Below are positions 23,101-31,079 of a DNA stretch of 64,000 bases, piece after piece. A model generated the notes under the pieces. The model was not told where the DNA came from. It saw nothing but the letters and a program-made list of their open reading frames with translations, and did not search any database. Each line of letters opens with the position of its first letter. The stretch's first letter is position 1. A program made the translations under genes and the position numbers. The stretch comes from Telopea speciosissima (taxonomy: Eukaryota; Streptophyta; Magnoliopsida; Proteales; Proteaceae). The stretch covers positions 38,479,871 to 38,543,870 of the forward strand of contig NC_057918.1 of assembly GCF_018873765.1 (NCBI RefSeq), given 5' to 3'.

Positions 23101-25311
23101 GCAAATATATCTATATATATATATATGGTAAAAAAATATATATTCCGGTGGTAACTGATCGCACATCTAGAGAGATCAGCAGTAGCAGTAGGAGTTTGAT
23201 TCAACGGTAGCAGCTAGGATGGATAAAAAAGGCAGAACATCTTCACACACAGGTATGATTTCATACAAAATCTTCATCAAACCCTTAGTTCTTCTCCTTT
23301 TATAAACTAGGGTTTCCGTCTTCAAACCAAAAACCTAAACAACTCTCAGAACGGCTATCAAGGAGAGAATCAGGTACTGATTACAACTTTGATACCATGT
23401 GACAAACCCAAGATCTGTAACCAGTATCTGCAAGTAGAGAGAGATAAGAGATTGAGGGATAGAGAAACCAAAAAGACGGAGGAAGGGCTGGTTATAGAAG
23501 ATAGTCTATCGTACCAGCCTTATGTCATTATAGAAACCAAATAATAGAGTACAAGGGAAACATGACTCTAACAACTCTTACCTAGATAAGCCTAGAACCT
23601 AATTCCAATAGGAAACTGAAACATAACTATACTAGGAAAGAGAAACAATATAACAATTAAATCCCAATTTACTAAGCTAAGACTATCACCCCACGGTATG
23701 TATCTTTAACAGAACACTTGATGATCAAGTCGTTTGAACATTATGCATGGTAAATTTTTAATATATTATTACATTTGGTGTTACCAATGTGATCTTGCAA
23801 GCTCATAAATGCTTTCTTTTGTTCCCATATATGGATCATTATGAAGGCATAGATTTTGAATATAGGTTCCTAGTTTACTTTGAAATTGTCTACAATTGTT
23901 GTGTACAATATATCCACATCTGTATACACAATTGGCAAATCCATATTAGCAAAGTCTCCTCATCCTATGATTTGAGAGTCAAATGAAATTAACTCCTACA
24001 CAGGTATTCACACCCAACAACTGTATCCTAACCCATGTATGTGGGAAGAAGTTGCACTCCACCAAATCTCCTCCAGCCTGTCATTGGCTGGACTACTGGG
24101 AAGAAAAGGAATTCCAGAAGCAAAGTGGCAAATCAAGTATTTAGTGACTTGTCAAATGGGCCTCAATGATTGCCCAACTTAAGGGATCAAATCTCTTTCT
24201 TTGGGAGAACTGGGACAGATTTTCACAGCAAACCCAGAGTATCTTCAGCCAAAAGCCAAAGACACTCCGCATGATTGAAGAATAATGAAGTGGGCAGATT
24301 TTCACAGCAAACCCGGAGTATCTCCAGGCAAGAGCCGTAGACACTCCACATTATTAACTTTGTTAATCCTACCACAACATCCAGAATGACATTATTGAAA
24401 TAAGACACGGAATTGAGGAATAAAACAGTCTAACCTCCTCACGCAAAGGAAATAAAAGCTAAAATTGCTTGCCCAGGAAAACCACATGGAAATCTTCCGT
24501 TGTTTGAAACTCTATGGATGCCCCATGAAATCATGAATGCAACTAGCTCACTGAAATTAATTATTGTAAGAAATCTATCACTTAGAATTCAAATAGCACA
24601 GTAATTTTGACATTTCAATTCTTTGTGAATTAGTCTGCATAACAAGGTTGTTGTCCACATGCTTCGAACTTGCTATCCCTCCACTTTTCTCTCTCTAAAG
24701 TTTTGCTTTCCAGGCTTCTAAACAGTTCTAACCTCATAATTTAAATATTGTTAGTTCCACCATATAGAAGAAATTCATGTGCTTGCTCCACTACGAAACA
24801 TCGCTTTCCACTTGATAAAAACAAAAAAATAGGTACGTCCGATGGATATCTTTGTTAGAGAAGATACAATAGCAAAGACTGTTTTTGCTCTTCTTCAGAA
24901 GCCTAGATATATAAAAGGGGAAATTCCTAGTCTTCCAATAGCTTTCTCCAATTTCGTGTCCCTAAATTCCAAAAAGAAGCCCTAATTCCCAAACAAAAAC
25001 AAGGATCAACACCAAACCTCGCAATTATATCTCCAAGTCTCAGATTCAACTAAACCCTAGCAATGACTTAGAACCTAACATGCAGCCAATATTCGACAGC
25101 ACATAACTGACAAGAGATAGTCTTGAGAATCGAAAGATAGGTTAAGTAAAACCAACAGAATAAAAATAAAATAAAATAAAACTGACGAACTGGAACCAAA
25201 ATAAAGAATTCAAAGAATTTAAGATGCATACCTGCAAAGATCATCGAGGAGCTCCTGAGAAGGGAGACCGTTCTTCATGGAAGTGCTTGAAGGACGATGT
25301 AGACCTGTCAT
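8130..25311 (-). CDS. DCP2: mRNA-decapping enzyme subunit 2 (DCP2)
   Basis: Eight coding exons on the minus strand: 25232-25311, 14025-14176, 12038-12165, 11143-11241, 10095-10247, 9447-9550, 9283-9350 and 8130-8329. All have GT-AG borders and join in frame to 328 codons including the stop (327 aa). The N terminus ([23 protein letters not shown]) and the helical regulatory region at about residues 18-105 match plant DCP2. The Nudix box is complete at residues 138-160: G138, E144, R152-E153 and E156-E157, ending TGF. DCP2 hydrolyses the 5' cap of mRNA in processing bodies with DCP1 and VCS; this is family knowledge. The protein is slightly shorter than Arabidopsis DCP2, in the variable C-terminal tail. 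Intron 1 is about 11 kb and full of transposons. No frameshift or stop interrupts the model, so the gene looks functional. Confidence 0.95.
8330..12037 (-). other. DCP2 introns 3 to 7
   Basis: Introns lie at 8330-9282, 9351-9446, 9551-10094, 10248-11142 and 11242-12037. Reverse-strand ORFs at 10535-10777 and forward ORFs at 9711-9917 and 11839-12226 are intronic and resemble nothing I know. The stretch 10,550-10,800 is rich in gatc/ggatcc words and may be a decayed repeat. Confidence 0.7.
12762..13040. repeat. Degenerate tandem duplication in DCP2 intron 2
   Basis: The segment around 12762-12865 (ggatcagtgcctgt, tctctatgatcagac, ttcaatattgaacattt) recurs in altered form at about 12930-13040 (ggatcagcccttgt, tctctatgatcagaac, ttcaatattcaatattt). 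The spacing is about 170-185 bp, and the copies are much more diverged than the pair at 1385. Confidence 0.6.
13280..13660. mobile_element. MITE with TTTGGTTACTTTC ends, DCP2 intron 2
   Basis: The left end reads catttggttactttccctc and the right end reads gaaagtaaccaaaccc, giving an inverted repeat of about 13-16 bp with the TTTGGTTACTTTC core. The ~380-bp interior has no ORF. The form suggests a small non-autonomous DNA transposon. I could not fix a target-site duplication. Confidence 0.6.
15110..15532. mobile_element. MITE with CATAGTTGTCA termini
   Basis: The left end reads catagttgtcacggcgtcac and the right end, read on the other strand, catagttgtcatggcgtcac, so the two termini form a terminal inverted repeat of 20 bp or more. 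The interior holds purine-rich tandem repeats (gaagaaatcgaagaggga units, 15304-15460). These create a 126-codon Lys/Arg-rich ORF on the plus strand and a Phe/Ser-rich one on the minus strand, both low complexity. No transposase is present. The motif gacaactatg also ends the GC-rich repeat near 18590. Confidence 0.7.
15858..17640 (-). mobile_element. RTE-type LINE, degenerate, split by an insertion
   Basis: On the minus strand the element reads 17640 to 15858. The 17,640-17,340 part shows the reverse transcriptase core, with FVDN where plant RTE elements have the catalytic FADD box, then [26 protein letters not shown] and LGSIVNKEG. After the insertion it resumes at 16,365 with VLCDRR-like codons, [37 protein letters not shown] and [13 protein letters not shown], with the (CAA)n tail at 15858-15870. 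There are several stops and frameshifts, and the catalytic Asp pair is damaged. It is a dead, 5'-truncated copy. The 3' end matches the fragment at 3950-4396. Confidence 0.85.
16366..17339. mobile_element. LTR-like insertion (probable solo LTR) inside the RTE LINE
   Basis: About 970 bp interrupts the LINE coding region. It has LTR character: termini TGTAG...CTACA, a TATA-like tctatataag at about 16655, and no coding capacity. Its edges form a 9-bp inverted repeat, CTAATGTAG at 16364-16372 and CTACATTAG at 17330-17338. LINE sequence can be rejoined across it, leaving ACCT on both sides (left CACCT, right AACCT) as a possible target duplication. That would place the ends slightly outside the usual TG/CA limits. 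Solo LTR is my best call. Confidence 0.55.
18056..18347. repeat. Tandem duplication carrying a TATA-like box
   Basis: Two copies of about 145-150 bp start at 18056 and 18206 with agccagcaagaaaagctgat. Each holds gaccaccctatata(a/g)aagg, then ttgttgttatggc and tcttggtcgaatca. The block before it (17857-18050) repeats gtggtcgtagatcagct and its inverse. The TATA-like box in each copy suggests a duplicated LTR promoter region, but no matching element body was found. Confidence 0.6.
18425..18590. repeat. GCCTAGGCG-rich repeat
   Basis: GC-rich run of overlapping gcctaggcg and gcgccttgg words in an AT-rich intron, ending cgtgacaactatg. The last 10 bases match the terminus of the MITE at 15110-15532, so this may be the remnant of a related DNA element. 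The left boundary is unclear. Confidence 0.5.
18591..19175. other. Older LTR-like sequence hosting the non-autonomous element
   Basis: The text from about 18,800 (ttattttagaagttatctac, ttttatttctctttataga, gagatagactgaat) looks like the promoter half of a plant LTR. It ends at the CCTAT target site of the element at 19176. The sequence after that element (22116-22480) would be its continuation. Identification is by style only. Confidence 0.3.
19176..19543 (-). repeat. LTR (3' LTR of the minus-strand element)
   Basis: It starts tgtagaaaacctagg and ends gtacttcaaca. The palindrome ctctatttataatagag lies inside and may include the TATA box. Relative to the partner it has a 14-bp extra segment near its end and lacks an 8-bp one. 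Confidence 0.9.
20440..20700. repeat. Short repeated units inside the non-autonomous element
   Basis: The unit aaactggtaataaaccagaatttt and variants (gtaaataaccagaatttt) recurs four times at irregular spacing, separated by aaggg-rich spacers. No coding sense is apparent. Confidence 0.55.
21749..22110 (-). repeat. LTR (5' LTR of the minus-strand element)
   Basis: It matches 19176-19543 except for two short indels and a few substitutions. The adjoining primer-binding site is at 21737-21748, so this copy is upstream in the element's own direction. Confidence 0.9.
22640..23711 (-). mobile_element. Partial LTR element related to the one at 19176-22110
   Basis: A 314-bp LTR (23398-23711, TGTGACAAACC...CTTTAACA) is preceded by tgataccatg-type sequence that on the minus strand is a methionine-tRNA-like primer site, TGGTATCAAAG (about 23387-23397). 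The sequence left of it (22640-23397) resembles the internal region of the first element, with shared tagttcttct, actagggttt and gagagaatca words. No second LTR is visible on the left, so the element is truncated. It contains a short TA microsatellite (about 23108-23125). Confidence 0.65.
24211..24353. repeat. Short tandem duplication in DCP2 intron 1
   Basis: A ~62-bp segment with cagattttcacagcaaaccc and gagtatct appears at 24211-24272 and again at 24292-24353. Differences are about one base in ten. No coding role is suggested. Confidence 0.7.
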
Positions 25312-25579
25312 GGCTTCCCAAATGCATATAGAAACCGAATTCTGATTCCTGACACCTTGATTTCAGTTCTAATACGCTTCTACTAGGCAGGAGAAACGAA
25401 GAGAGACATGGTTACTTTCTTTCTCTAGCTTGGGAGAATGACTGTCACTGCGATCACTCCAACAGCCATATTCCATAGGAGGACAACTGGAAATTACCGG
25501 GTCATGGGGGCGGAGTATCCGCATCGGAGCCGGTGTACCATGCCCGGTACCTCTTCTTCTTCGTCTCTCTCTTTTTTTT
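25312..25579 (-). promoter_or_regulatory. DCP2 5' untranslated region and proximal upstream region
   Basis: Only 268 bp separate the DCP2 start codon from the end of the neighbouring TIR element. On the minus strand this contains purine-rich runs (gagagagacg near 25565) and a segment near 25,380-25,440 that could be transcribed leader. I cannot place a TATA box with confidence. The core promoter either fits in this interval or extends into the element. Confidence 0.45.
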
Positions 25580-25978
25580 GGGTAAAGTACACGTACCCTG
25601 TGATGCATCCAATATTCCTCGTATCCCCTATCCGATAAGTTTACATACCATCTCTCAATATTCCATGTACCACCCCTGTTTTACCCCCTAATGCCATTTA
25701 AGTCTACACCAAGTGTTAAATGTTATAAAAAGATCAAATTACCCTTTCTTTTATCTTTTTAAAATTTTGAAAAGACCTAATGACCCTGATCTATTTGCTA
25801 AAATTTGAAAATACCAAAATGCCCTCATCTTCCTCAAATCATTATCTCCTTGTACACACCCACCATCACCGATAAACCCCGTCTCCGGCACCACCGCCAC
25901 CCACCACCATTAATACCTCCAGCACCACCTCCATTGCAGAAATTCTGGGATCCGCAACTTCCGTTGGATTGTGACGTC
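25580..25978. repeat. Left terminal inverted repeat of the Pack-MULE-like element
   Basis: It pairs with 27565-27988 over nearly its full length, apart from small indels and expansions of a ccaccaccg-type repeat. It ends inward at attgtgacgtc. Confidence 0.88.
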
Positions 25979-26136
25979 TACCACCGCCACCCACCACCAC
26001 CACCACCCACTGAAGCAATCATCATGGAAACACCCTCTGCACCCAACACTCCCAAAAAGTGTTTCTCTCCATCGAAATCTCCCCTCCCTTAAATCCACAC
26101 CTCTCTAAACTTAATTCAACTCAAACCCAAAAAGCC

Positions 26137-27319
26137 ATGAAACCCAATTCTCCTTTCTCTCTCACCTTCCTCTTCTTCTTCTCCTTGGTAGTTAGTAGTT
26201 ACTGTGGTTCTCTCTGCAACTGTCCCTCTTCAACTAGTCTCTCTACTTTACCTCAAAGCTTCTGTTAAAGACCCTCTTTCTTCTCTCCATGACTGGAATA
26301 CCAACACCCTTTCTACCAATGCCGATTTATCTAACCCTGTCTGGTGTTCCTGGTCGGGTATTGTATGTGACCATGACACCTCCCAACTCACTTCTCTTGA
26401 TCTTTCTCACCGAAACCTCTCTGGAATAATCCTCTCTGAAATTCGATTTTTGTCTGTGTTGAACAACCTAAACCTCAGCGGGAATGCCTTTGATGGAGCT
26501 TTTCCAACCGTCATTTTTTAATTATCTAAGCTCAGGATTCTCGACATTAGCCGCAACAATTTTAGTTCCATTTTCCCTCCAGGGATTTCCAAGCTCAGAT
26601 TTTTAACTGTTTTTAACACTTTCAGCAACAGTTTCACGGGTCAGTTGCCACAGGAAATCGTTAGGCTTCGGTTTCTCCAAGTGCTCAACCTTGGTGGGAG
26701 CTTCTTCCAAGGTAGCATTCCGGCACGTTATGGCGGTTTATCGAGGTTGAAGTTTCTACATTTATCGGGAAATTATTTGCAGGGACCGATTCCACCTGAG
26801 TTGTGTTTTTTGACTCAGCTTGAATACTTGGAGATCGGTTACAATGTGTTCTCTGGTGGGGTTCCAGTGGAGTTCGGCCTTTTATCTAATCTCAGATACC
26901 TCGACATTTCTACTTCGAATCTCTCTGGTTATCTACCATCCGAGCTTGGGAACTTAACACTGCTCAAGTCTCTGTTTCTCTTTGGTAACAGGTTTATTGG
27001 TGAAATTCCGGTGAGTTTTACCGATTTGGGAGTTCTGAAAGTTTTTTATTTATCAAATAATCTCCTATCAGGCTCGATTCCGGACGGGCTTTCTACATTG
27101 AAGGAGCTGATTTGGTTGGGCTTAATGGACAACAACTTAACCGGCGAAATCCCTGTCGGAATCGGTGAGCTTCCAAAGCTCGAATCTTTACTCCTTTGGA
27201 ACAATTCTCTCACTGGGAGTCTCCCACACAAGCTCGGTTCAAATGCAAAGTTACAGAGGCTTGACATTTCTTCTAACTCTCTAAGCGGTCCGATCCCACC
27301 GAATCTATGCACGCAAGGA
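26137..27319 (+). pseudogene. Captured ectodomain fragment of a TDR/PXY-like LRR receptor kinase
   Basis: The start at 26137 encodes a signal-peptide-like MKPNSPFSLTFLFFFSLVV. A frameshift near 26215-26245 moves the reading frame into DPLSSLHDWNT and the capped LRR N-terminus VWCSWSGIVCDHD. The frame then runs to 27319 with one stop, TAA at 26519-26521. It holds about ten LRR units with the LxxLxLxxNxLxGxIP pattern (for example NNLTGEIPVGIGELPKL) and stops at SGPIPPNLCTQG. The repeat order and the GISKLRFL, LGSNAKLQ signatures match the TDIF receptor TDR/PXY. Transmembrane and kinase parts are missing. A functional parent gene must lie elsewhere. As captured DNA it has no evident promoter of its own. 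Confidence 0.82.
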
Positions 27320-27533
27320 GTGACCCTCCACACAGGGAATTCCCGAGGAATGCTTCAGCACTCTTGCCTCTCAGACTCGAGGGGATTGAACCGTTCAAGT
27401 GATTATACAAAACATTAAACTGATCAAGACTGAGAAGCTTTGGTAGATCAAGAATCGAACCAGTGAGTTGATTGTATTCCAAATAGAGAGTCCCCAACCT
27501 GGTGAGGTTGTTGAACTCGGGCGAGATCTCGTT
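27311..27533 (-). pseudogene. Captured fragment of an RLK902/RKL1-type receptor kinase
   Basis: On the minus strand the codons read NEISPEFNNLTRLGTLYLEYN, NQLTGSILDLPKL, FNVLYNHLNGSIPSSLRG and SLCGGSLLAC. This is the end of the LRR domain and the cysteine cap of plant inactive-type receptor kinases such as RKL1 and RLK902. It includes neither signal peptide nor kinase. It is joined to the TDR-like piece through a short shared stretch, acgcaagga at 27311-27319. The 17-bp word gcagaaattcttggatc at 27534 recurs inverted at 27591-27607 in the TIR. Confidence 0.78.
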
Positions 27534-27564
27534 GCAGAAATTCTTGGATCGTTCCGACACCGTC

Positions 27565-27988
27565 GACGTCACAATCCAACGGAAGTGGCGGATCCCAGAA
27601 TTTCTGCAATGGAGGTGGTGCTGGAGGTGGTTGGTGGTGCCGGAGGTGGGGTTTCTCGGTGGTGGTGGTGGTGGTGGTGGTGGGTGTGTAAAAGAAGATG
27701 TGGTGGGTGTGTAAAAGAAGATAATGATTTGGGGAAGATGAGGGCATTTTGTATTTTCAAATTTTAGCAAATAGGTCAGGGCAATTAGGTCTTTTAAAAT
27801 TTTAGAAAAGATAGAAAGGGTAGTTTGGTCATTTTATAGCATTTAACACTTGGTGTGGACTTAAATGGCATTAGGGGGGTAAAGCATGGGTGGTACGTGG
27901 AATTGAGGGGTGGTACGTGGACTTATCAGAAGCTTAGGGAGATACGAGGAATATTGGGTGCATTACAGGGGGTACGTGTACTTTACCC
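27565..27988. repeat. Right terminal inverted repeat of the Pack-MULE-like element
   Basis: Inverse of 25580-25978. It holds a (GGT)n run at about 27658-27684 and a duplicated gtgggtgtgtaaaagaag unit absent from the left copy. Confidence 0.88.
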
Positions 27989-28121
27989 ATTTTTTTTTTC
28001 TTTCTGGGAAGATTCTTTTCTCTCTCTCTGTCTAAATCTCACTTCCTTTAAACGAAATGACATACCTACGAATGCAAGTTTGGCCCTTTGAGTCCAAGCC
28101 CAACCTAAGCTTGAGAGGACC

Positions 28122-28297
28122 GAAAAATTATCTCCTCCAGTTCCCTGTCCGGCCCCCAGTTCCCCAGTTCCACTAATAGGGGGTGGTGGACCCCACCTAA
28201 GTAGAGTGTTTGGGCAGGGGTAGGGTGGTCATTCCAGCCCCCTGTTAGAGGAACTGGGGAACTGGGCCGGGCAGAGAACTAGAGGGGATAAAGATTC
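28122..28297. mobile_element. Mutator-type MITE, copy 1
   Basis: Ends gaaaaattatctcctccag and, inverted, gaatctttatcccctctag. Further inward both arms share cagttccc and ccccagttccccagttcc, so the element folds almost end to end. The 9-bp flanks GAGAGGACC (28113-28121) and AAGAGGACC (28298-28306) are a target duplication with one change. The loop contains gggcaggggtagggtggtca, also found in the copy at 45889. Confidence 0.78.
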
Positions 28298-28370
28298 AAG
28301 AGGACCTGGGTTGGGCTAAGGCCGAGAATCCCAGACCCAGAATCAGATCGAGCCAAGCCTAGGCTAAGGC

Positions 28371-28628
28371 TAGGGCTATAAACGGATCGAATTCGGCTCG
28401 AATAGTGCTATATCTGCATCCGCATCCGATTAGCTATCGAACGGATTCAGATAGTGCTAAACGGATACGGACACAAATACGGATCGGATATTTTATCCGT
28501 TTACATGTAAATATAGCTTTTCGGATAGCTATAGCCTATCCGTATCCGCATCCGTTTAGCTTTCGGACAGATTCGGATAGTGCTAAACGGATACGGAAAC
28601 GGATTTCGGCTATTCATTTACACCCCTA
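28371..28628. mobile_element. hAT-type MITE
   Basis: Ends tagggctataaacgg and, inverted, taggggtgtaaatg. The flanking 8 bp are GCTAAGGC (28363-28370) and GCTAAAGC (28629-28636), a hAT-style duplication with one difference. The interior repeats atccgcatccg-(a/t)ttagct and gatagtgctaaacggatacgg. Non-coding. Confidence 0.75.
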
Positions 28629-29009
28629 GCTAAAGCCTTGGTCTGCCCGACCCTGTATATATAAACATCTAAAAATATATCATTTTTTTTTTGGGAAAAA
28701 TATCTTTGTCCAGAAGTGCAAAGACACTTCTGCCCCCTTGATTTAAGGAGGAGAGAGATAGACACATGGGAGTGCGGGCATAGGCCACACTCTCGTACAG
28801 AAAACTGCTTCCCTTCTTTTTTATAACATAAAAATATATAATTATATAATATAGGACTGAGTTTCCCTCCACCAATGGTGAATGGGATCCCAAGGGGCGA
28901 GAGAGGGTGGGAATGGGTATCGGGTGTGTATTTTGGGACATACAAAAACCCTAAGAGGGGTTTGTAAACCCTAGGATGGTGGGTGAACCATCCTCTCTAT
29001 GGATGAAGG

Positions 29010-29013
<4 letters not shown>

Positions 29014-29041
<28 letters not shown>
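29014..29041. repeat. (CT)n microsatellite
   Basis: A run of about fourteen CT units, followed by a short TATA-rich run. Confidence 0.9.
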
Positions 29042-29045
<4 letters not shown>

Positions 29046-29252
29046 ATATATACTAGTAAGCAAATGCACGTGTGACCATACGTGGATTCTAAGTAGAGAT
29101 ATTAGAAAGTGGAACTAACGAAATCAGAATTTACTCAATAATATATGCACTTGTATACCTTTGTTACGTTGTAAATAGTGATAGAGAGATAGATAGAGAT
29201 ATATATAGATAGATATAATTTTATATATACTTTTTCTCCCATTTTTTTTCAA

Positions 29253-30588
29253 GGGTGCGTCTGTTTTTAACCTGCTAGGTTACAAACAGATGTTGTAACT
29301 GGAATTTTTTTTGCCCTCCATACGACAACATGGCAACATATTAAGAGGGGTATTGATGTGATTTCACCGTTCCTTCCTGTCCCTCCCGTCCGGATTCTCC
29401 CTTCCCCCTCTGCCACTAAAATCCTCTGCAGTACCAGTGGGGCGCCAGGGCAACTGGCGACTCTGCCCCCATCCTTACTCTCTGTCTCCAACATCTCCCC
29501 ACCCCTTACCCCTGCTGCCCTTGCAATTTCCCAGCTTCTCCCCACTTTCCATGAAAATCGAGTTGAGGTGGCCCATATTGAGGCCCGGTGCACCATTAAT
29601 TGGGTTATATATTCAGCAAGCGTCTCTCTCTCCACATGTTTGTTAAAAATATCACTCTGCCCCTGCATTTTATCTATGTTCAAAGCCAAAACAAAGTGAT
29701 ACAACGAGAACATTTTCGATCTTCTTGCTTGTTCACTCAGCCTCCCTCATTTTCGATCTCTGTTCAAAGCCAAAATAAAGACGATTTTGCATCTCGAATC
29801 GGTCTTGTAGCTAAGAATGAGAAAGGTTTTCTTTCTTCATTTTAATTGTCTCAATGGTGCTATACACATATACGTATGGCTCATGATCTCTGCAGCTTTC
29901 TTCATGGTTGGAACCAGCGATGGCGAGTGCCAATTCAATCCGTCTTTGTGAGGCTCAATGTATTCTATAAGCTTGCAACTAGGGAGGGAATGAGTCTACG
30001 AATCTTGGTTGCCTACAGATACATTTTTGCTTCCATTTTCCCCTTGCTTTCTTCGTCGGAAGGTTCCTACTACCATTTTTTACCTACTCTTCACCGTTGT
30101 CCTCTCCACCCCTCCCCTTCCAAAACGCAAAAAAGAAACTTCATTCAGCCAATTTTGAATTAGGATTTTTCCTCCTAGATCAACTATTTTTTTCCTGATT
30201 ACAGGTCTCACTAGCCCCTCATGTATTCTGATCTCACGCGTTCCATGGGCTATGAACAAAAAACAAGATAGCTCTAATTCTGCCTCCAATCACAATGTTT
30301 CCTTGCGTTTCAGAGGTGAGGTTTAAGGCATTCACCTAACTGATCAACTCTCCGCACAGCTTTGCTCGGAGCTCCGATTCAAACCATTGATAGACGATGA
30401 TCAATAAATCAGAATCGTAGCTGGTGAGGGAGGAGAAGGAAAAGGAAGGCCAGACGGGTGAAGGAGAGTGAATGTACAAAAAAGTTAATCGAATAAAAGA
30501 GAGAAAATATAATTAAGGGTAAAAATGGAAAATAAAAATTGGTTACAACAGTCCATCGTATCCACCTTGGTTACAAACAGCTTTACCC
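29253..30588. mobile_element. Mutator-type TIR element with a perfect 9-bp target duplication
   Basis: The left end gggtgcgtctgtttttaacc pairs with the inverted right end gggtaaagctgtttgtaacc; the imperfect TIR extends about 45 bp to tgttgtaac. The flanks are TTTTTTCAA at 29244-29252 and TTTTTTCAA at 30589-30597, an exact 9-bp duplication. The 1.25-kb interior is GC-richer near 29,360-29,550 and carries ORFs of 113 codons (+) and 148 codons (-) with no recognised domain. It has no transposase. The right terminus shares GGGTAAAG with the Pack-MULE-like element 1.3 kb away, so it may be another gene-carrying element. The origin of the interior is unknown. Confidence 0.75.
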
Positions 30589-30645
30589 TTTTTTCAATTT
30601 TGAAACCGTGAATTTTAATTAAAAACAAACATAAAAATGAACATT

Positions 30646-30976
30646 TTTAAATTTAAATAATAATAAATATTATTAATTAAAAATAATTATTAATACTAAG
30701 GATACCCAAGATTAAGAAATTATAAAAAGGAATGACCTATAGATTAAGAATAGAAAATTGGAATTTTAGATAAGAATGAAGGATAAAAGTGGTAATTGAA
30801 AGATTTGCTTTAAATAATAATAAATATTAATATTAATTAAAAATAGTAATTAATACTAAGGGTCCTAAGATTATGAAATTATAAGAAAGAATGACATAAA
30901 GATTAAGATTTGAAGAGTGGAATTTTAGATAAGAATGAAGGGCAGAATAGGTAACTGAAAGATTTGCCACAACGTG
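30646..30976. repeat. Tandem duplication, unit about 165 bp
   Basis: Two adjoining copies (about 30646-30812 and 30813-30976) share aataataataaatatt, attaatactaagg, attttagataagaatgaagg and gaaagatttgc. They are AT-rich and diverged by roughly one base in ten. Confidence 0.75.
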
Positions 30977-31079
30977 CTTTTATATAATAGTATGATAGTA
31001 TGATATGATATATAAACACAAAGTAAGTAAATTACTTTAAAAAAAAAAGAATCAAAAAACACTTGGCAAAAAGAAGTGT

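Larger units (their letters stand above)
14177..25231 (-). other. DCP2 intron 1, an 11-kb nest of repeats
   Basis: The intron starts GT on the minus strand at 25231 and ends AG at 14177, between the codon for Cys26 and the rest of Ser27. It contains, in plus coordinates: a MITE (15110-15532), an RTE LINE split by an LTR-like insertion (15858-17640), a duplicated TATA-bearing repeat (18056-18347), a GCCTAGGCG-rich stretch (18425-18590), a non-autonomous LTR element (19176-22110), a related partial LTR element (22640-23711) and a short tandem repeat (24211-24353). The remainder (14180-15100, 23712-24200, 24360-25230) shows no gene. Confidence 0.85.
25580..27988. mobile_element. Pack-MULE-like TIR element with two captured receptor-kinase fragments
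   Basis: The ends are gggtaaagtacacgtaccc at 25580 and its inverse ending 27988. The inverted repeats run about 400 bp inward (25580-25978 and 27565-27988), typical of Mutator-like elements. The flanking 9 bp are CTTTTTTTT and ATTTTTTTT, an 8-of-9 match fitting a Mutator-type duplication, although the T-rich site weakens this. Between the TIRs are a plus-strand fragment of a TDR/PXY-type LRR kinase and a minus-strand fragment of an RLK902/RKL1-type kinase. No transposase is present. Each fragment stops without a kinase domain. The captured pieces are intronless as far as they can be read. Confidence 0.85.

Noticed and set aside
27468-27767. Gly/Trp-rich ORF of 99 codons
   Set aside because: It is a translation of the (GGT)n-containing TIR.
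29267-29713. 148-codon minus-strand ORF in the Mutator-type element
   Set aside because: No motif was recognised and an opposite-strand ORF overlaps it; kept only as possible captured DNA, not as a gene.
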